The notes: a model not told the origin generated them from the sequence alone. A stretch of DNA of 64,000 bases from Candidatus Rhodoferax mariagerensis (GCA_016719055.1 JADKAW010000017.1:62001-126000); one strand, 5' to 3'. Positions 15,329-27,075 are shown, counted from the stretch's first letter. Numbers and translations: made by a program.

Positions 15329-16931
15329 TCATATTTGCCCCCTCACCGCCACGGCATCCGCTGAATCAAGCGCATCCTCCTCGGCCAACAAATCCTCCAG
15401 TGCCGCATCAGGGTCTTCGCCCAGTTCTTCCAGCAGGCTGCGCAGGTCGGCCATGGCGCCGGTCAGTTCGCGCATCACCAGGCGGGCCACCAGCGCGGGT
15501 TCATCACGCTGGGCTTCTGCCGACTCGGCGTTGTCGTCTTTGAGCCAACTGATGTCCAGGTTGTCGCCACGCGCCTTGATCTGCTCGCGTGAAAAACAGC
15601 GCCAGCGGCCAGCCTCGCCGGTGTCCACGCGCTGGGCCAGGGCGGCGGGGCCACCGCAGGGGTCGGCGCCAAACACGTCTTCAAACTTGTCGCGCGGCAC
15701 ATCGGGCGCGGCACCCGCTGCGGTGCGAAAGTAGTCGCGGGTAAACGGCGTGCGTTTGCCAAACTGCGGCATATTGGCGCGCATGTCATACACCCACACC
15801 TGGCGGGTGTTGCCCTTGTCGGTCTTGCCACGCGTGAAAAACAGCACGTTGGTCTTGACGCCCTGGGCGTAAAAGATGCCGGTGGGCAGCCGCAACACCG
15901 TGTGCAGATTGCACTTGTCCATCAGGTCGCGGCGGATGTCGGCACCCACATTGCTTTCAAACAGCACGTTGTCGGGCAGCACCACGGCGGCGCGGCCACC
16001 GGGTTTGAGGTTGCGGTAGATGTGCTGCAAAAAGCAGAACTGCTTGTTGGTGGTGGGGTAGGTAAAGTCGGTGCGGGTCGGCAGGCCGCCGCCTTTCTTG
16101 GTGCCAAACGGCGGATTGGTCAGGATAAGCGTGGCGGCAGGCAGGTGCGTGCCCTCCTCGCCCAGGGTGTCGCCAAACTGGATGCCGCCTTCAATGCCGT
16201 GCAGCAGCATGTTCATCAGCGCCAGGCGGTGCGTGTCTTGCACCAGCTCCATGCCGTAAAAAGTGCCGCTGCGGTATTTGCGCTGCTGGGCCTCGCTGCG
16301 GTCTTCGGGCTTGAACCGGGCGCGTACATGGTTGTTGGCGGCAATCAAGAAGCCGCCGGTGCCCGCGGCAGGGTCTTGAATGATGTCGTCGAGCGTGGGC
16401 TGCAGCACGGTGACGATGCTGTCGATCAAATCGCGCGGGGTGAAATACTGGCCGGCACCGCTCTTTTTCTCGTTGGCGTTGCGCTCCAGCAGGCCTTCAT
16501 ACAGGTCGCCCAGGTCGTCGCGCTGCACGCTGTACCAATCGAGCTTGTCAATCTCAACCACCAGTTTCGACAGGGTGGCGGGCTTGGTGATGAAGGTGCT
16601 GGCGTTGGCATAAATTTGCTGCACGCTGCCCCGGCCATGCAGGCCGTAGTCCAGCAGCAGTTCCTTGTACAGATCAAGCCGCTCGGGGGCCGAGGCGGCC
16701 ATCAGGTCGGCCCACCGGGTGCCGTCCATCCTGACCGGGCTCGCCTTTTCTGGGTGCCTTGTGAATGACCAGGCGGTCTTCCTGCCCGGTCTCTTGCATC
16801 ATGCGCAAAAACAGCAGGTAGGTGAGTTCGCTGACGTACTGGTGGTAGGTGACACCGTCGTCGCGCAGCAGGTTGCACAGGTTCCAGAGCCTGGCAACGA
16901 TGTCGGATGCTGCGGGGTTGATTTGATTCAT
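15329..16931 (-). pseudogene. hsdM: Type I methyltransferase subunit HsdM, frameshifted
   Basis: HsdM is an adenine-N6 methyltransferase using S-adenosylmethionine. The start at ATG 16931 gives MNQINPAASDIVARLWNLCN, the usual N-terminal HsdM_N helical domain. The frame shifts near 16725-16745 (after HKAPRKGEPGQ), and the catalytic domain continues from DGTRWADLMAASAPERLDLY. Motif I DPAAGTGGFL and the catalytic NPPF in LTNPPFGTKKGG are present. The length of 1603 nt leaves one extra base, so a single insertion explains the break. The C-terminus is acidic (EELGEDPDAALEDLLAEEDA). It is separated from hsdR by a dRS3-like repeat. If the frameshift is real, the host would not be methylated by this locus. 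Confidence 0.88.
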
Positions 16932-16946
16932 GTTTTCTTGGGCTGG

Positions 16947-16966
16947 ATTCCCGCCTGCGCGGGAAT
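16947..16966. repeat. dRS3-like repeat between hsdR and hsdM
   Basis: ATTCCC-GCCTGCGC-GGGAAT followed by GACGG. This is the ATTCCC-N8-GGGAAT design of the dRS3-type repeats common in betaproteobacteria. It occupies the 50-bp gap between the hsdR stop and hsdM start. Confidence 0.7.
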
Positions 16967-16981
16967 GACGGGCACATTTCA

Positions 16982-19900
16982 TCATGCGGCTTTGGGCTGG
17001 TCGGCCCACAGGGCGTCGTTAAAGGCTGCCAGCACCGGCTGGAGCTGGCCGTTGAAAAGTTTGTCCAGGCGGGTAAAACCGCCGCCGTCGCGTTTGAAGA
17101 TCAGGTCGGGGTCGTCCAGCGCGTCGCGATCCACCAGCAGGTTGACTTTGGTTTGGGCGGCTATGCGCTTGAGCCAGTCGCGCTGCGGCTGCGTCCAGGG
17201 CTTGCCTGCCAGCGGTTTGGCCAGCAGCTTTTGCAGGGCATGATCGACCCGCTCGGCATAAGGCAGCAGCGCATCGCCCATGGCGGCCTGGCGGATGTAG
17301 CCAATGATGCGGGCGGCAATGTCCTGGTTGCTGAGTTCGCGCCAGGCAGTGGCCAGTCGCATTTCGGTAAAGCCTGCTTGGTCCAGCGCCAGCACCAGTT
17401 CTTTGAGCTGCTTGCGGGTCAGGTCGCGCGGGCGGGTCAGCACGGTGATGAGGGCGGGCAGCTCGTTGCCGTGGCTGGCGATGAAGTCTTTGAATTCTTT
17501 CAAATAGTCTTCGGGCTTGCTGGCGTTGCCGTAGCCACGGTCGATGTGGTGCAGTGCGTCCGGGTGGTCGGAGATAAAGACGGGCTGGCCGGTGCCTTGG
17601 CGCTTGCGGTCCAGCACTTCGCCCAGGTTGGGGTTTTGGGTGAACCAATTGGCAATCTCGTCCACCGACAGGGTGCGCAGCTTTTGAATGAAGGCATCCG
17701 GGCTCATGCCGGCTTTGGTTTCAAAGTCTTGCTTGGCTTGGTCGTCCAGGTGGCGTTTTTTGACTTGCAGTTTGGCCAGGAACTGCTCGCGCACCAGTTC
17801 GCGCGCAGCCGGGTCTTGCACGCTCACCATTTCTTGCTCCAGCTGGGCAAAGCTGATGTTGGGGTTGACCACCACCGGCTTCATGGCGGTCAGGTTGCCA
17901 ATGGCTTCAAAGATGCGCACCGCGTCAAACACGCGAAAGCTGTCTTTGGCGTCGCCATCAAAGTCGCACAGGCGGGTGGCACGGCCCAGCATTTGGTCAA
18001 ACAAGATGCGGCTGTTGACCTGGCGCAGAAACACCAGGTTGCAGATTTCGGGCACGTCAATGCCGGTGGTGAGCAAGTCCACGGTGACGGCCACATTGGG
18101 CAGGCGCTCGTTTTTGAAGCGGCGAATCAGCTCCAGCGGCTTGTCGGCATTGCCGGTGATTTTGATGACGGCATCGTCTTCCACGCTGCCGTATTGGGCT
18201 TCAAAGGCTGTTTTGAGCACGTCCACCACCAGGTCGGCATGGTCGGTGTTGACGCAAAAGATCAGAGTTTTGCGCTGGCCGGTGGGGTCAAGTTCTTGCG
18301 CCAGGTAGTTGCACACCGCTTGGTTAAAGGGGCGGGTGATGACTTTGCGGTTGAAGTCTTCCACATTCAGGTTGATGTCGTCTGGCGCTTTGAACAGCTC
18401 AATCTGGTTGCGCCCGGTGTCATACACCTTGAGCTCTTCGCCCAACTTCCAGTGCATGCCGTTTTGCGATAACTCGGTGTAAATCTGGATGGGGGGCTCG
18501 TAGTCCACCAGGTAGCCATCGACCACGGCTTCGCGGTAGCTGTAGGTATAGACCGGCGGGCCAAAAATTTCGGTGGTGTGCAGGGCGGGGGTGGCGGTCA
18601 GGCCAATTTTGACGGCGTCAAAGTAGTCCAGCACGCGGCGGTATTTGGAGACGTAGTCGTCAAAGCCGCGAAAGCTGAGTTCGGTGTCAGACATTTCGCG
18701 GTCCAGCGTGTAGCCACGGTGGCATTCGTCAATCACCACGCAGTCGTATTGGTCCACGGTGGGCGGGGCCACGCCGTCTGCGGGGAACAGCACGCGGCGC
18801 ATCATGCCCTGTACGGTGGCGATGTGCACAGCGGTGTCGTCGTCTGGCGACTGGGCTTGCAGCTCTTTGATGCCAAAGATGTCGGCAAAGGTTTGCAGGC
18901 GCTCCATGCGGGTGTCTTTGAACGAATTGGCGGCTTGTTCGCCCAGTGCAGAGCGGTCCACCAAGAACAAGATGCGGCGAAAGCGCTGGGCCTTGAGCAG
19001 GCGGTAAATCAGCGCGATGCAGGTTTTGGTCTTGCCGGTGCCGGTGGCCATGGCCAGCAAAATTTCGCGTTGGCCCTGGCCAATGCATTTTTCAGCCTCG
19101 CGAATGGCGGTTTGCTGGTACGGCCGCAGCGCAAAGCCAAAGTTGAACGCGGTGTTGTCCAGCTGGGTGTGCGCGCGGTCGGTATCGGTTGCCAGCAGGC
19201 TTTTGAGGCCATCGGGGCTGTACCAGCCGTCCAACGCCTGGCTGCGGTTTTCGGTTTGGCGCAGGTCGCAAAACCAGATGCCGCTTTTGGTGGCGAGTTG
19301 GCGCAAATAGGGCCTGCCGTTGGCTGAGAACACAAAGGGAATGCGGTGCTCAGACTGGTCGCCCCAGTTGCACTCATGGAGCTGGGTTTCTGCGCTGGCG
19401 CTGAAGGTGCGGCTATAGCGCTTGGCTTGCTGCAAGGCGCCGGACACATCGACGTTTTTGCGCTTGGCCTCGACCACGGCCATGGGGGTGAGGCCGTGAA
19501 ACAGAACGTAGTCAGCTGCGTAACCGTCGCAAGGCCACTCGGCAATGGCGATGTTGCGGCCGCGCTGAGGGCGGGTGCCTTTGCTGTAGCGCAGGGTAGG
19601 CGTGTCTACCTCCCAGCCCGCTTGGCGCAGTTGCGCGTCGATGATGCGGCGGGTCTCGGCTTCGTCCAGCTGCACTTGGCTGGCGGCAGTGGCGGCGGAC
19701 TGCAAGAAGGTTTTGAACTGCGCGGTGGGCGCTACAGCGGCGGCGGCTTGCAATGCCGCCAGTTGTTCGGCCAGCAGTGCCTTGGCTTTGGTCGGACTCG
19801 GTGGCCAGCTGCTCCCAGATGCCGCGCTCTTCGCTGAGGGACGACAACTGGGTTTTGGTGGACAACAGCTCTTGGCTGACCTGCGCTTGCTGCGACTGAA

Positions 19901-20387
19901 AGCTGGCAACGGCTTGGCGTAATTGGGCCAGCTCAGAGCGCAGCTCGGCGCTTTCGTCCACCGGTGCCTGGGGCGGCACAAAGGGGCCAGACCGATAGGC
20001 CGCGTCCTTGAAAGTACGGTGAAACCACAGGCACAGCTGCCAGCACAGCTTGAGCGTGGACAGCGCTGCGGCGTGGTCGCCCTGCAAGGCGTGGTTGGCC
20101 GCATTACCAGCAACACGGATTTGATCCAGGATTTGTTTGACCTCCTTGGGCAGCACGCCTTCACCCAAGAGCCGGCGGATCAGCTCGTATTGCGATTCGT
20201 CCGGGTTGGCGTAGAGGCCGGTGCGTGCCGCCAATGACTGGGCCAGCAGCTCAGACAACTGGCGAAGTTTGAGCAGGCTGGTGTTGGGGTCTTCGGCAAA
20301 GTAGCGCTCGGCCAAGGCACCCAAACGCCAAAGCTGCACCTCATAGGCGCGCAGCATGTCAAAGTTGGAGCGGATGGTGTTTGTCAT
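16982..20387 (-). pseudogene. hsdR: Type I restriction subunit HsdR, frameshifted
   Basis: HsdR is the ATP-dependent translocase and nuclease of type I systems. From ATG 20387 the first 200 residues give a DUF4145-like N-terminal domain (MLRAYEVQLWRLGALAERYF). The frame shifts near 19790 (an extra base in the CC of GACCAAAG), and the rest continues to 16982. The nuclease motif is DYVLFHGLTPMAVVEAKRK (D...ExK). Helicase motifs are ATGTGKT, DECHRGY, LTATPALHTTEIFG and DLLTTGIDVPEICNLVFLR. The length of 3406 nt is one more than a multiple of three. The repaired protein would have 1134 residues, normal for the EcoEI-type family (COG4096). The gene order R-M-S is reversed from the common M-S-R. 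Confidence 0.9.
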
Positions 20388-21029
20388 ATGGCGGGTCGCT
20401 GGTCTTTTCTGGCAGATCTGCGGAATGAAGTCCAGACAGGCGCTGATTTTGCCAGCGAATACTTTGCCCGGCCGAGGTCAGTCTCGGCCACCACCGAGAG
20501 CCCGAGGCCGGTGTTGACCGGTATTGCGGACTGTGTGACCCGATGATTTTTCTGAAAGCAAAAAAGGCCCGGGCTGCGATCAGCTGCCGGGCATCAGGTG
20601 CGCGAAGTGATCGTTGCACTGCGCCACCGATGCCCTGGGCGCCCTGGTCAGGCGCGGGCTGCTCAAGTCAGACTCGCCGCAAGGCAAGGTGCGCTTTGGC
20701 CACAAGCGGACTTGGCCAATCGTTAAGTGCCAAATTGGCCTCTAGCCCAAGCAGCACTTGCGCAAGCAGCTATAAACTCAAGAGCAACCGGCCAACCGAT
20801 TCACCACATTGCCCAGCAGTGGCTGGGCCAGCCTGATGACACCGCGCAAGATCGACAGCTCAATGAGCATGTCGCGCACCAAGCGCTTGTCAAACTTGAG
20901 CAGCAACGGCTGCGTTCGTTGAAAGCAGGCTACGTGCGTACCGGGAAGGTGGAACGGTGCAATTGGGACCGGGCCGTGAGCAATAGAATGGGCTAAAACC
21001 TGCCGAGCACCTGCAAAAAACCCAGTCTC
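20388..21029. other. Gap with a possible Fic C-terminal remnant and repeat
   Basis: No intact gene is seen. A plus-strand frame at about 20615-20725 reads CATDALGALVRRGLLKSDSP plus QGKVRFG. It resembles the winged-helix C-terminus of the Fic protein at 2704 (CSADTALRDINDLLARGVL), so it may be a remnant of a third Fic-like gene; it is interrupted upstream by a TGA. A dispersed repeat copy follows at 20735-20773. An open frame at 20727-20996 has no similarity I can recognise. Confidence 0.35.
20735..20773 (+). repeat. Dispersed intergenic repeat, copy 6
   Basis: GGCCTCTAGCCC, CTTGCGCAAGCAGCTATAAA is one of the best matches to the consensus. Confidence 0.7.
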
Positions 21030-24000
21030 ATGCCTACCCAAATTCATCCGGAAGTTTTATTGCAGCTTCTGCCGGTTGCGCCGCACACTGTTTTTTCGGT
21101 GGCGGGCGATGCCGAATTGATGCTCGGGTACAGCGCCAGCAGTTTTCTGCAAGGTGCGGTGTCGATACTGGCGCTTGTCCACCCCGACGATCAGGATGTG
21201 CTCGATGCCATGTTGCGCATTCAGCCGCGGTCTGCCGCCCAGCCACAAACCCATGCCTGCAACCTGCGCCTGCGTCAGGCCAATGGCCGCATCCGTTGTC
21301 TGGTTGCGCAGTACGAGCACGAATCGGCAGCTGTTGGTGCGGTCCTCAAGCTGCGTCTGCGCGATGTCAAAAGCCTGTTTGATCCGGTGAATGCACTGGC
21401 TGCTGACCCGGGTTTTCGCTCGATGATGGAAAGCACCAACGATTTCATTTTTTTCAAGGATCAACATCACGTGTTTACCAGTGCCAGCCAAACCCTGGTC
21501 AGCGTTACCCGGCCGTCGACGCACTGGACCGACCTGATTGGAAAAACAGATTACGACGTATTCCCCGAGGAATATGCCGACATCTACTACCGCCTTGAGA
21601 AACTGGTGTTTGCGGGAAAAACGGTGGCGCATGAGATCCAGGAGTACCAGACCAATGATGGCGTGAAAGGCTGGGTTGACAACCGCAAATACCCGATCCG
21701 CAATGCGCAGGGCGAGATCACCGGCCTGTTTTGCATTGCCCGTGTGATCACCGAGCAATTCAAGGCCGAGCAGGCATTGCGCCAGGAACGTGAAACGCTG
21801 CAGCTGATTCTGGACTACGCACCCATCGGCATCTGGCTTCAGGATCGCAATGGCAAGATTGCCTTTGTCAATAAGGCGTTTTGCCAGGCCAGGGGAATTC
21901 CTGAGGCGCAGTTTCTGTCGGCTGCCCATTACACCGAGCTGATTCCGGACGAGTTCCGGTCGCAATGTCTGGCCTCTGATGCCAAGGCTTTGGCCAGCGC
22001 AGGTGCCAGCGTCATGCACCAACGCCTGCCATTCGTTGATGGTCAGGTCCATGACTTGCGCGTTTTCAAGGCCGTCAAGCGAAATGAGGCGGGTGAACCG
22101 GAGGCGCTGGTCGGCCTCAGTCTGGACGTGACCGAACAATTGCGGCAGGAAAACCTGCTGAAAGCGAGCGAGCAGCGTTTTCGTTCCCTGTTTGAACAGG
22201 TGCCGAATATCGCGGTGCAGGGCTACGATGCCGGACGCAAGGTGATCTACTGGAATGCAGCCAGCGAAGCGCTTTACGGCTATCGTGCGGACGAGGCGAT
22301 GGGCCGGCAACTGGAAGACCTGATCATTCCTGACTTCATGCGGCAAGGATTGATTGACGCCGTGACGGCTTGGACAAAAGGCGGGCCGGCCATTCCTGCG
22401 GGCGAACTCGTGTTGCGGCGCAAGGACAGTTCTGACGTCAGTGTTTATTCCAGCCATGCGTTACTGACGAACACAAGCGGCGAGTCAGAAATGTACTGTG
22501 TCGATGTTGAGCTGACCGAGCTGAAGCAGAAGGAGGCGGAACTGCAGCAACGCGAGCAGTACCAGCGGGCCTTGCTCGACAACTTCCCCTTTGCCGTCTG
22601 GCTCAAAGACACCGAGAGCCGTTTTCTGGCCGTCAACCAGGGGTTTGCACAGTTGTTTGGCCAGCAAAACGCCATTGAACTGGTTGGCAAGACTGACTTC
22701 GACATTGCGCCCGCCGATTTGGCCGAAGGCTATCGGGCCGACGATCGGGCTGTGCTCACTTCTGCGCGAAAGAAAAGTGTCGAAGAGCAGATCATTGATG
22801 TCGACGGGACGAGAAAATGGTTTGAGACCTACAAGGCACCGGTTTTCAACGATACGGGCAGCGTGGTGGGCAGCGTCGGATTTGCGCGCGACATTACCGA
22901 GCGCCGTGCTGCCGCAGGCCCTGGCGGAATTGTCGAAAGCTCTCGCCATATCGCGCGACGTGCTGCAGCAGGTCGTCGATACCGCGCCAATACGCGTCTT
23001 CTGGAAAGACCGCGACTGTCGCTACCTGGGCTGTAACCCGCCCTTCGCCCGGGATGCCGGCAAGACCGCACCGGCCGACCTGATTGGACTGGACGACTAC
23101 GCCATGGGCTGGGCCGAGCAGGCCGACCTCTACCGCGCCGATGACCGACAAGTGATGGCATCGGGCCAGCCACGACTCGACTTTGAAGAACCCCAGACCA
23201 CCCCGGACGGCAAGGTCATCTGGCTGCGCACCTCCAAGGTGCCGCTGCGCGACGCGGATGGCGTCGTGATTGGCGTGCTCGGGCTTTACGACGACATCAC
23301 TGAGCGCAAACAGGCCGAAATCGCACTGCACCACGAAAAGCAGTTTTCTGAAGATGTCCTGAATGCCCTGCCGGGCGTGTTCTACATGTTCGACACCACC
23401 GGCCGCTTTGTGCGCTGGAACCATCAGTTCAACAAGGTAACCGGCTACACCGATGCCGAACTGGCCAGCATGCGAGGTACTGATTTTTTTACCGGGGAAG
23501 ACCAGCGGCTGGTGAGCGAAACCATGCAGCAGGTGTTCACCCAAGGGCAGGCGGATGTCGAGGCGGATTTCCAGACCAAGGATGGCCGCAAACTGCCCTA
23601 CCACTTCATAGGGCAACGCAGCACCATCGGCGATCAGGTTTTTCTGCTGGGTGTTGGCCGCGATATCAGTGAGCAGCGCCGCACACGGCAGGCGCTGGAG
23701 ATCCAGCGCACGCACCTGCAAACCCTGGTGAACACCATCCCAGATCTGATCTGGCTCAAAGCGGGTGACGGCACCTACCTCGCCTGCAATCCAGAGTTTG
23801 AGCGGTCTTTTGGCGCGGCAGAAAGCGACATCGTCGGCAAAACCGACTACGACTTCGTGCCCAAAGAGGTGGCCGACTCTTTTCGCGCGCATGACCGCGC
23901 CGCCATCGCTCGCGGCGAGGCAACCCGCAGCGAGGAATGGATTACCTACGCCAGCGACGGCCACCGCGTTCTGCTGGAGACCACCAAAATACCGATGCGC

Positions 24001-25743
24001 ACGCCTGACGGTCGATTGGTGGGTGTTCTAGGGATTGGCCATGACATCACTGAGCGCGAGGCACACCAGAAGCAACTCGAACACATTGCCCATTTCGACA
24101 CGCTGACCGGGCTGCCCAATCGTGTCCTGCTTGCTGACCGCCTGCAGCAAGCGCTGGCGCAGGCGCAGCGCCACGGCAAGGTGCTGGCGGTTGCCTACAT
24201 TGATCTGGATGGATTCAAGGCGATCAATGACCAGTTTGGGCACGCTGTGGGCGACCGCTTGCTCACCGCCCTGGCCGGTCACATGAAAAAATCATTGCGC
24301 GAGGGCGATACGCTGGCGCGTCTGGGGGGTGATGAATTCGTCGCGATTCTTCTCGATCTGTCGGATGTCGAATCCTCTGCACCTTTGCTTTCGCGTCTGA
24401 TCGCAGCGGCGGCAGAAGTGGTATATGAAGATGGCAACGCCCTGCGGGTTTCCGCCAGCCTGGGGGTCACTTTTTACCCGCAGGCGGAGGCCATCGATGC
24501 CGAGCAACTGCTGCGCCAGGCCGATCAGGCGATGTATCAGGCCAAGCAGGCGGGCAAAAATCGCTACCACGTCTTCGATACCGAGCACGATCGCAGTGTG
24601 CGTGGTCATCATGAAAGCCTGGAGCGCATCAAGCAGGCGCTGGATGAGCGCGAATTCGTACTTTATTACCAGCCCAAGGTGAACATCCGCACGGGTGTGG
24701 TCATCGGCGCCGAGGCCTTGATCCGCTGGCAGCACCCGCAGCAGGGATTGCTGCCGCCGGGCGCCTTTCTGCCGCTGATTGCCGACCATCCAATGGCGAT
24801 TGCAATTGGCGAATGGGTGCTCGATAGCGCCTTGACGCAGATCGAGGCCTGGAAGGCTGGCGGCTTGGCGCTGCCGGTCAGCGTGAACATTGATGCCATC
24901 CACTTGGAACAAACTGATTTTGTCGATCGCTTGCGCCAACAACTTTCCAGGCACCCCGGGGTCATGGCTGGCGACCTGGAACTCGAAGTGCTGGAAACCA
25001 GCGCACTGCAAGACATCGCCCATGTCTCCAGCGTGATCCTGGCGTGCCATGAAATGGGGGTTGGGTTCGCGCTGGATGACTTTGGCACCGGCTATTCGTC
25101 GCTGACCTATCTGAAGCGCCTGCCCGCTGGCATGTTGAAAATTGACCAGAGCTTTGTGCGCGACATGCTGGAAGATCCTGACGATCTGGCGATTCTGGAC
25201 GGCGTGCTCGGCCTGGCCAGTGCTTTTCGCCGCCAGGCGATCGCCGAAGGGGTGGAAACCCTGGCCCACGGAGAGGTGCTGCTGCAACTCGGTTGTCAAC
25301 TCGCGCAGGGCTATGCCATCGCCCGCCCGATGCCGGCCGCCGCCCTGCCAAGCTGGCTGGCATCCTGGCATCCGGATGTTGCCTGGCTTGGCCGTACCCC
25401 GATCCGTCGCGAAGACATGCCCATTTTGTACGCCTGGGTGGAACACCGTGCCTGGATCGCGCATGTCCTGGGTTATTTGCAAGGCGAGCGCAGCGACGCG
25501 CCACCCTTGGATACCAAAGCCTGCCGTGTTGGGCAATGGCTTGGCCACGCCCGCGAGCAGCATGCCGACCATCCCGCAGCGATCGCGGCTATTGAAGCTT
25601 TGCATGTCGACATCCATGCCCTGGCGGCGGCGATGATCCGCTTCAAACAACTGGGCCAGACCGTGGCGCTGCAGGCGCAAATGGAAGAGTTCTACGGCTT
25701 GCGCGACTGTTTGCTCGCCCAGCTATTGGCGATGTTGGGGTAA
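21030..25743 (+). pseudogene. Multi-PAS GGDEF-EAL-CZB signalling protein, one frameshift
   Basis: A very large cytoplasmic c-di-GMP enzyme of about 1570 residues once repaired. I count about eight PAS-like modules, several of the 'KDxxxxFxxxN..F...vGktD.D' type, each ending near a DITERxxA motif. The GGDEF domain has an intact LGGDEF with an RxxD inhibitory site (REGD) five residues upstream, so it should have cyclase activity and product inhibition. The EAL domain has EALIRW and DDFGTGYSSL, so phosphodiesterase residues are mostly present. The C-terminal 110 residues (HRAWIAHVLGYLQG, CRVGQWL, later His) form a CZB zinc-binding domain. No membrane segment is seen. The frame shifts near 22905-22925 after DITERRAAA; the length of 4714 nt shows one extra base. 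Confidence 0.85.
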
Positions 25744-25773
25744 CAGAGCCGGCACCGTTATTCATTAGTCATT

Positions 25774-25825
25774 TAGCCGTCTAGCCCTTGCTGGCGTTGC
25801 GCTACATGCTATAAATTACATAGCT
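25774..25825 (+). repeat. Dispersed intergenic repeat, copy 7
   Basis: AGCCGTCTAGCCCTTGCTGG, TTGCGCTACATGCTATAAAT and ACATAGC. It follows the multi-PAS gene by about 30 bp. Confidence 0.7.
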
Positions 25826-25927
25826 GTACGACAGCCGGATGTTCAACTTGGTCAGTTGCCAGACCAGACCATGCCAAAACCCGTCGTTCAGCCACCGCCG
25901 ATCCAGACTTCCAGTCCATAATTCCAA

Positions 25928-25949
25928 CCCATCGGCTTCAGCCGGTGGG
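25928..25949. promoter_or_regulatory. Hairpin upstream of the cobalamin-binding gene
   Basis: CCCATCGGCT-TC-AGCCGGTGGG can form a 10-bp stem with one G.T pair about 70 bp before the proposed start. There is no T-run. It may be a transcript-end structure of the upstream gene or a 5' leader element. Confidence 0.35.
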
Positions 25950-26019
25950 TGTCCAATCTGCTGGCGTAAGACCCAAAACTGCGTCGATATGGAAGTCGAC
26001 CTCAACGTTGGATGAAAAA

Positions 26020-27075
26020 ATGGCGACGCACATGGTGATCAATTCAGAAATAGCATTGCTGGAACATAGACGCGAGTTTGCCATCCTGGTTCAGGACCGG
26101 CTGGATCCGGGGCTTTTTGCCTTCGAAGCCAACGAGCGGCTGAGGATGGTTTTCGATCTGGAAATGCACCTGGCCTTTTTGGGCGAAGCCATCCGTTGTG
26201 ATGTCTCCAGAATCTTTGTCGAATATGCCATCTGGACCAACCAGTTGTTGCTGAGCTGTGGCGGCAACTCGCTGGATTTCAGGGCCTGCCTGTTGGCAAT
26301 GGATGCCCAACTCGAAGAATCTGGCAGGGGTGCCTGGGTCGTGGTGGCCCGCCATTGCCTGGCTGAGGGCTTGCGACAACTTGATATCGCGCAACCTGTT
26401 TCGCAGTCTTACCTCACCAGTGACAACCCCCACCTGATGTTGGCCAACACATTTTTGAACGATTGCCTGAACCTGCGGCGCGGCCAGGCTCTCGAAAGCA
26501 TTCAAAACGCCATCGCTGGCGGAACCTCGGTCAAGGAAATCTATTTTCATGTCATCACCCCGGTGATGCACGAACTCGGACGCCTGTGGCATCTCAACCA
26601 AATAACCATTGGACTTGAGCACTATTGCACTGCGGTGGCGCAAATGGTGATGTCGCAGTTGTTTCCGCTGTTGTTCGATGGCAGCGTCAAGAAGAAACGC
26701 CTGGTTTCAGCCTGTGTCGCGGGCGAACTGCATGAAATTGGCGCGCGCATGGTTTCCGATTTGTTTGAGCTGCACGGATGGGATACCGTTTTTCTGGGTG
26801 CGGATGTTCCGGTCGATTCAGTGGTCGATGTCGTGATCCAGCACAACGCCAATGTTGTGGCGATTTCGTTGACGCTGTGCGCCAATCTGGGTGCGGTTTC
26901 CCGGTTGATTGCTGCGGTGCGGGCCAGGCCCGAGTGCGTCAAAGTCAAAATCCTGGTGGGTGGTGCGGCCTTTAACGTCGATGGTTCACTTTGGCAAAGA
27001 CTTGGCGCAGATGGGTGGGCCAAAGACGCACAGGTGGCCATCGCCCTGGCCAATAGTTGGAGTCAACAGGAATGA
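26020..27075 (+). CDS. Cobalamin-binding photoreceptor-like protein
   Basis: A 351-residue protein with an unrecognised helical N-terminus (about 1-130), a B12-binding helical cap (about 135-220) and a Rossmann-type B12-binding domain (about 225-350). The cap has Trp190 followed after nine residues by Glu200-His201, exactly the W-x9-EH motif of CarH/LitR AdoCbl photoreceptors. The B12-binding domain has E-L-H238-E-I-G241, the ExHxxG signature whose His ligates cobalt. There is no MerR DNA-binding domain, so output must go through a partner. Its TGA overlaps the ATG of the following PAS-GGDEF-EAL gene (ATGA 27072-27075). The start is uncertain: 26020 is chosen, but 26032 or a GTG at 25945 are possible and no ribosome site is obvious. 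Confidence 0.85.
   Translation: MATHMVINSEIALLEHRREFAILVQDRLDPGLFAFEANERLRMVFDLEMHLAFLGEAIRCDVSRIFVEYAIWTNQLLLSCGGNSLDFRACLLAMDAQLEESGRGAWVVVARHCLAEGLRQLDIAQPVSQSYLTSDNPHLMLANTFLNDCLNLRRGQALESIQNAIAGGTSVKEIYFHVITPVMHELGRLWHLNQITIGLEHYCTAVAQMVMSQLFPLLFDGSVKKKRLVSACVAGELHEIGARMVSDLFELHGWDTVFLGADVPVDSVVDVVIQHNANVVAISLTLCANLGAVSRLIAAVRARPECVKVKILVGGAAFNVDGSLWQRLGADGWAKDAQVAIALANSWSQQE

Noticed and set aside
15902..16768. Plus-strand open frame of 288 codons opposite hsdM
   Set aside because: The opposite strand has the methyltransferase motifs; this frame has low-complexity composition and no family similarity.
17153..18472. Long plus-strand open frame (439 codons) opposite hsdR
   Set aside because: It is a GC-driven antisense shadow; the minus strand encodes the clear helicase and nuclease motifs of HsdR there.
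20727..20996. 89-codon open frame after the dispersed repeat
   Set aside because: It begins inside a repeat copy and has no ribosome site or recognisable similarity.
22905..22925. Programmed frameshift in the multi-PAS gene
   Set aside because: No slippery heptamer with a following structure was seen, and eight other genes have similar single-base breaks, so an indel is the simpler reading.
24292..25680. Minus-strand frame of 462 codons opposite the GGDEF-EAL region
   Set aside because: Shadow of the EAL and CZB coding sequence; no recognisable domain. The same holds for 21057-22457 and 59221-60711.
25744..26019. Cobalamin riboswitch before the B12-binding gene
   Set aside because: I could not find the B12 box or the pseudoknot arrangement; only a dispersed repeat and one hairpin are present.
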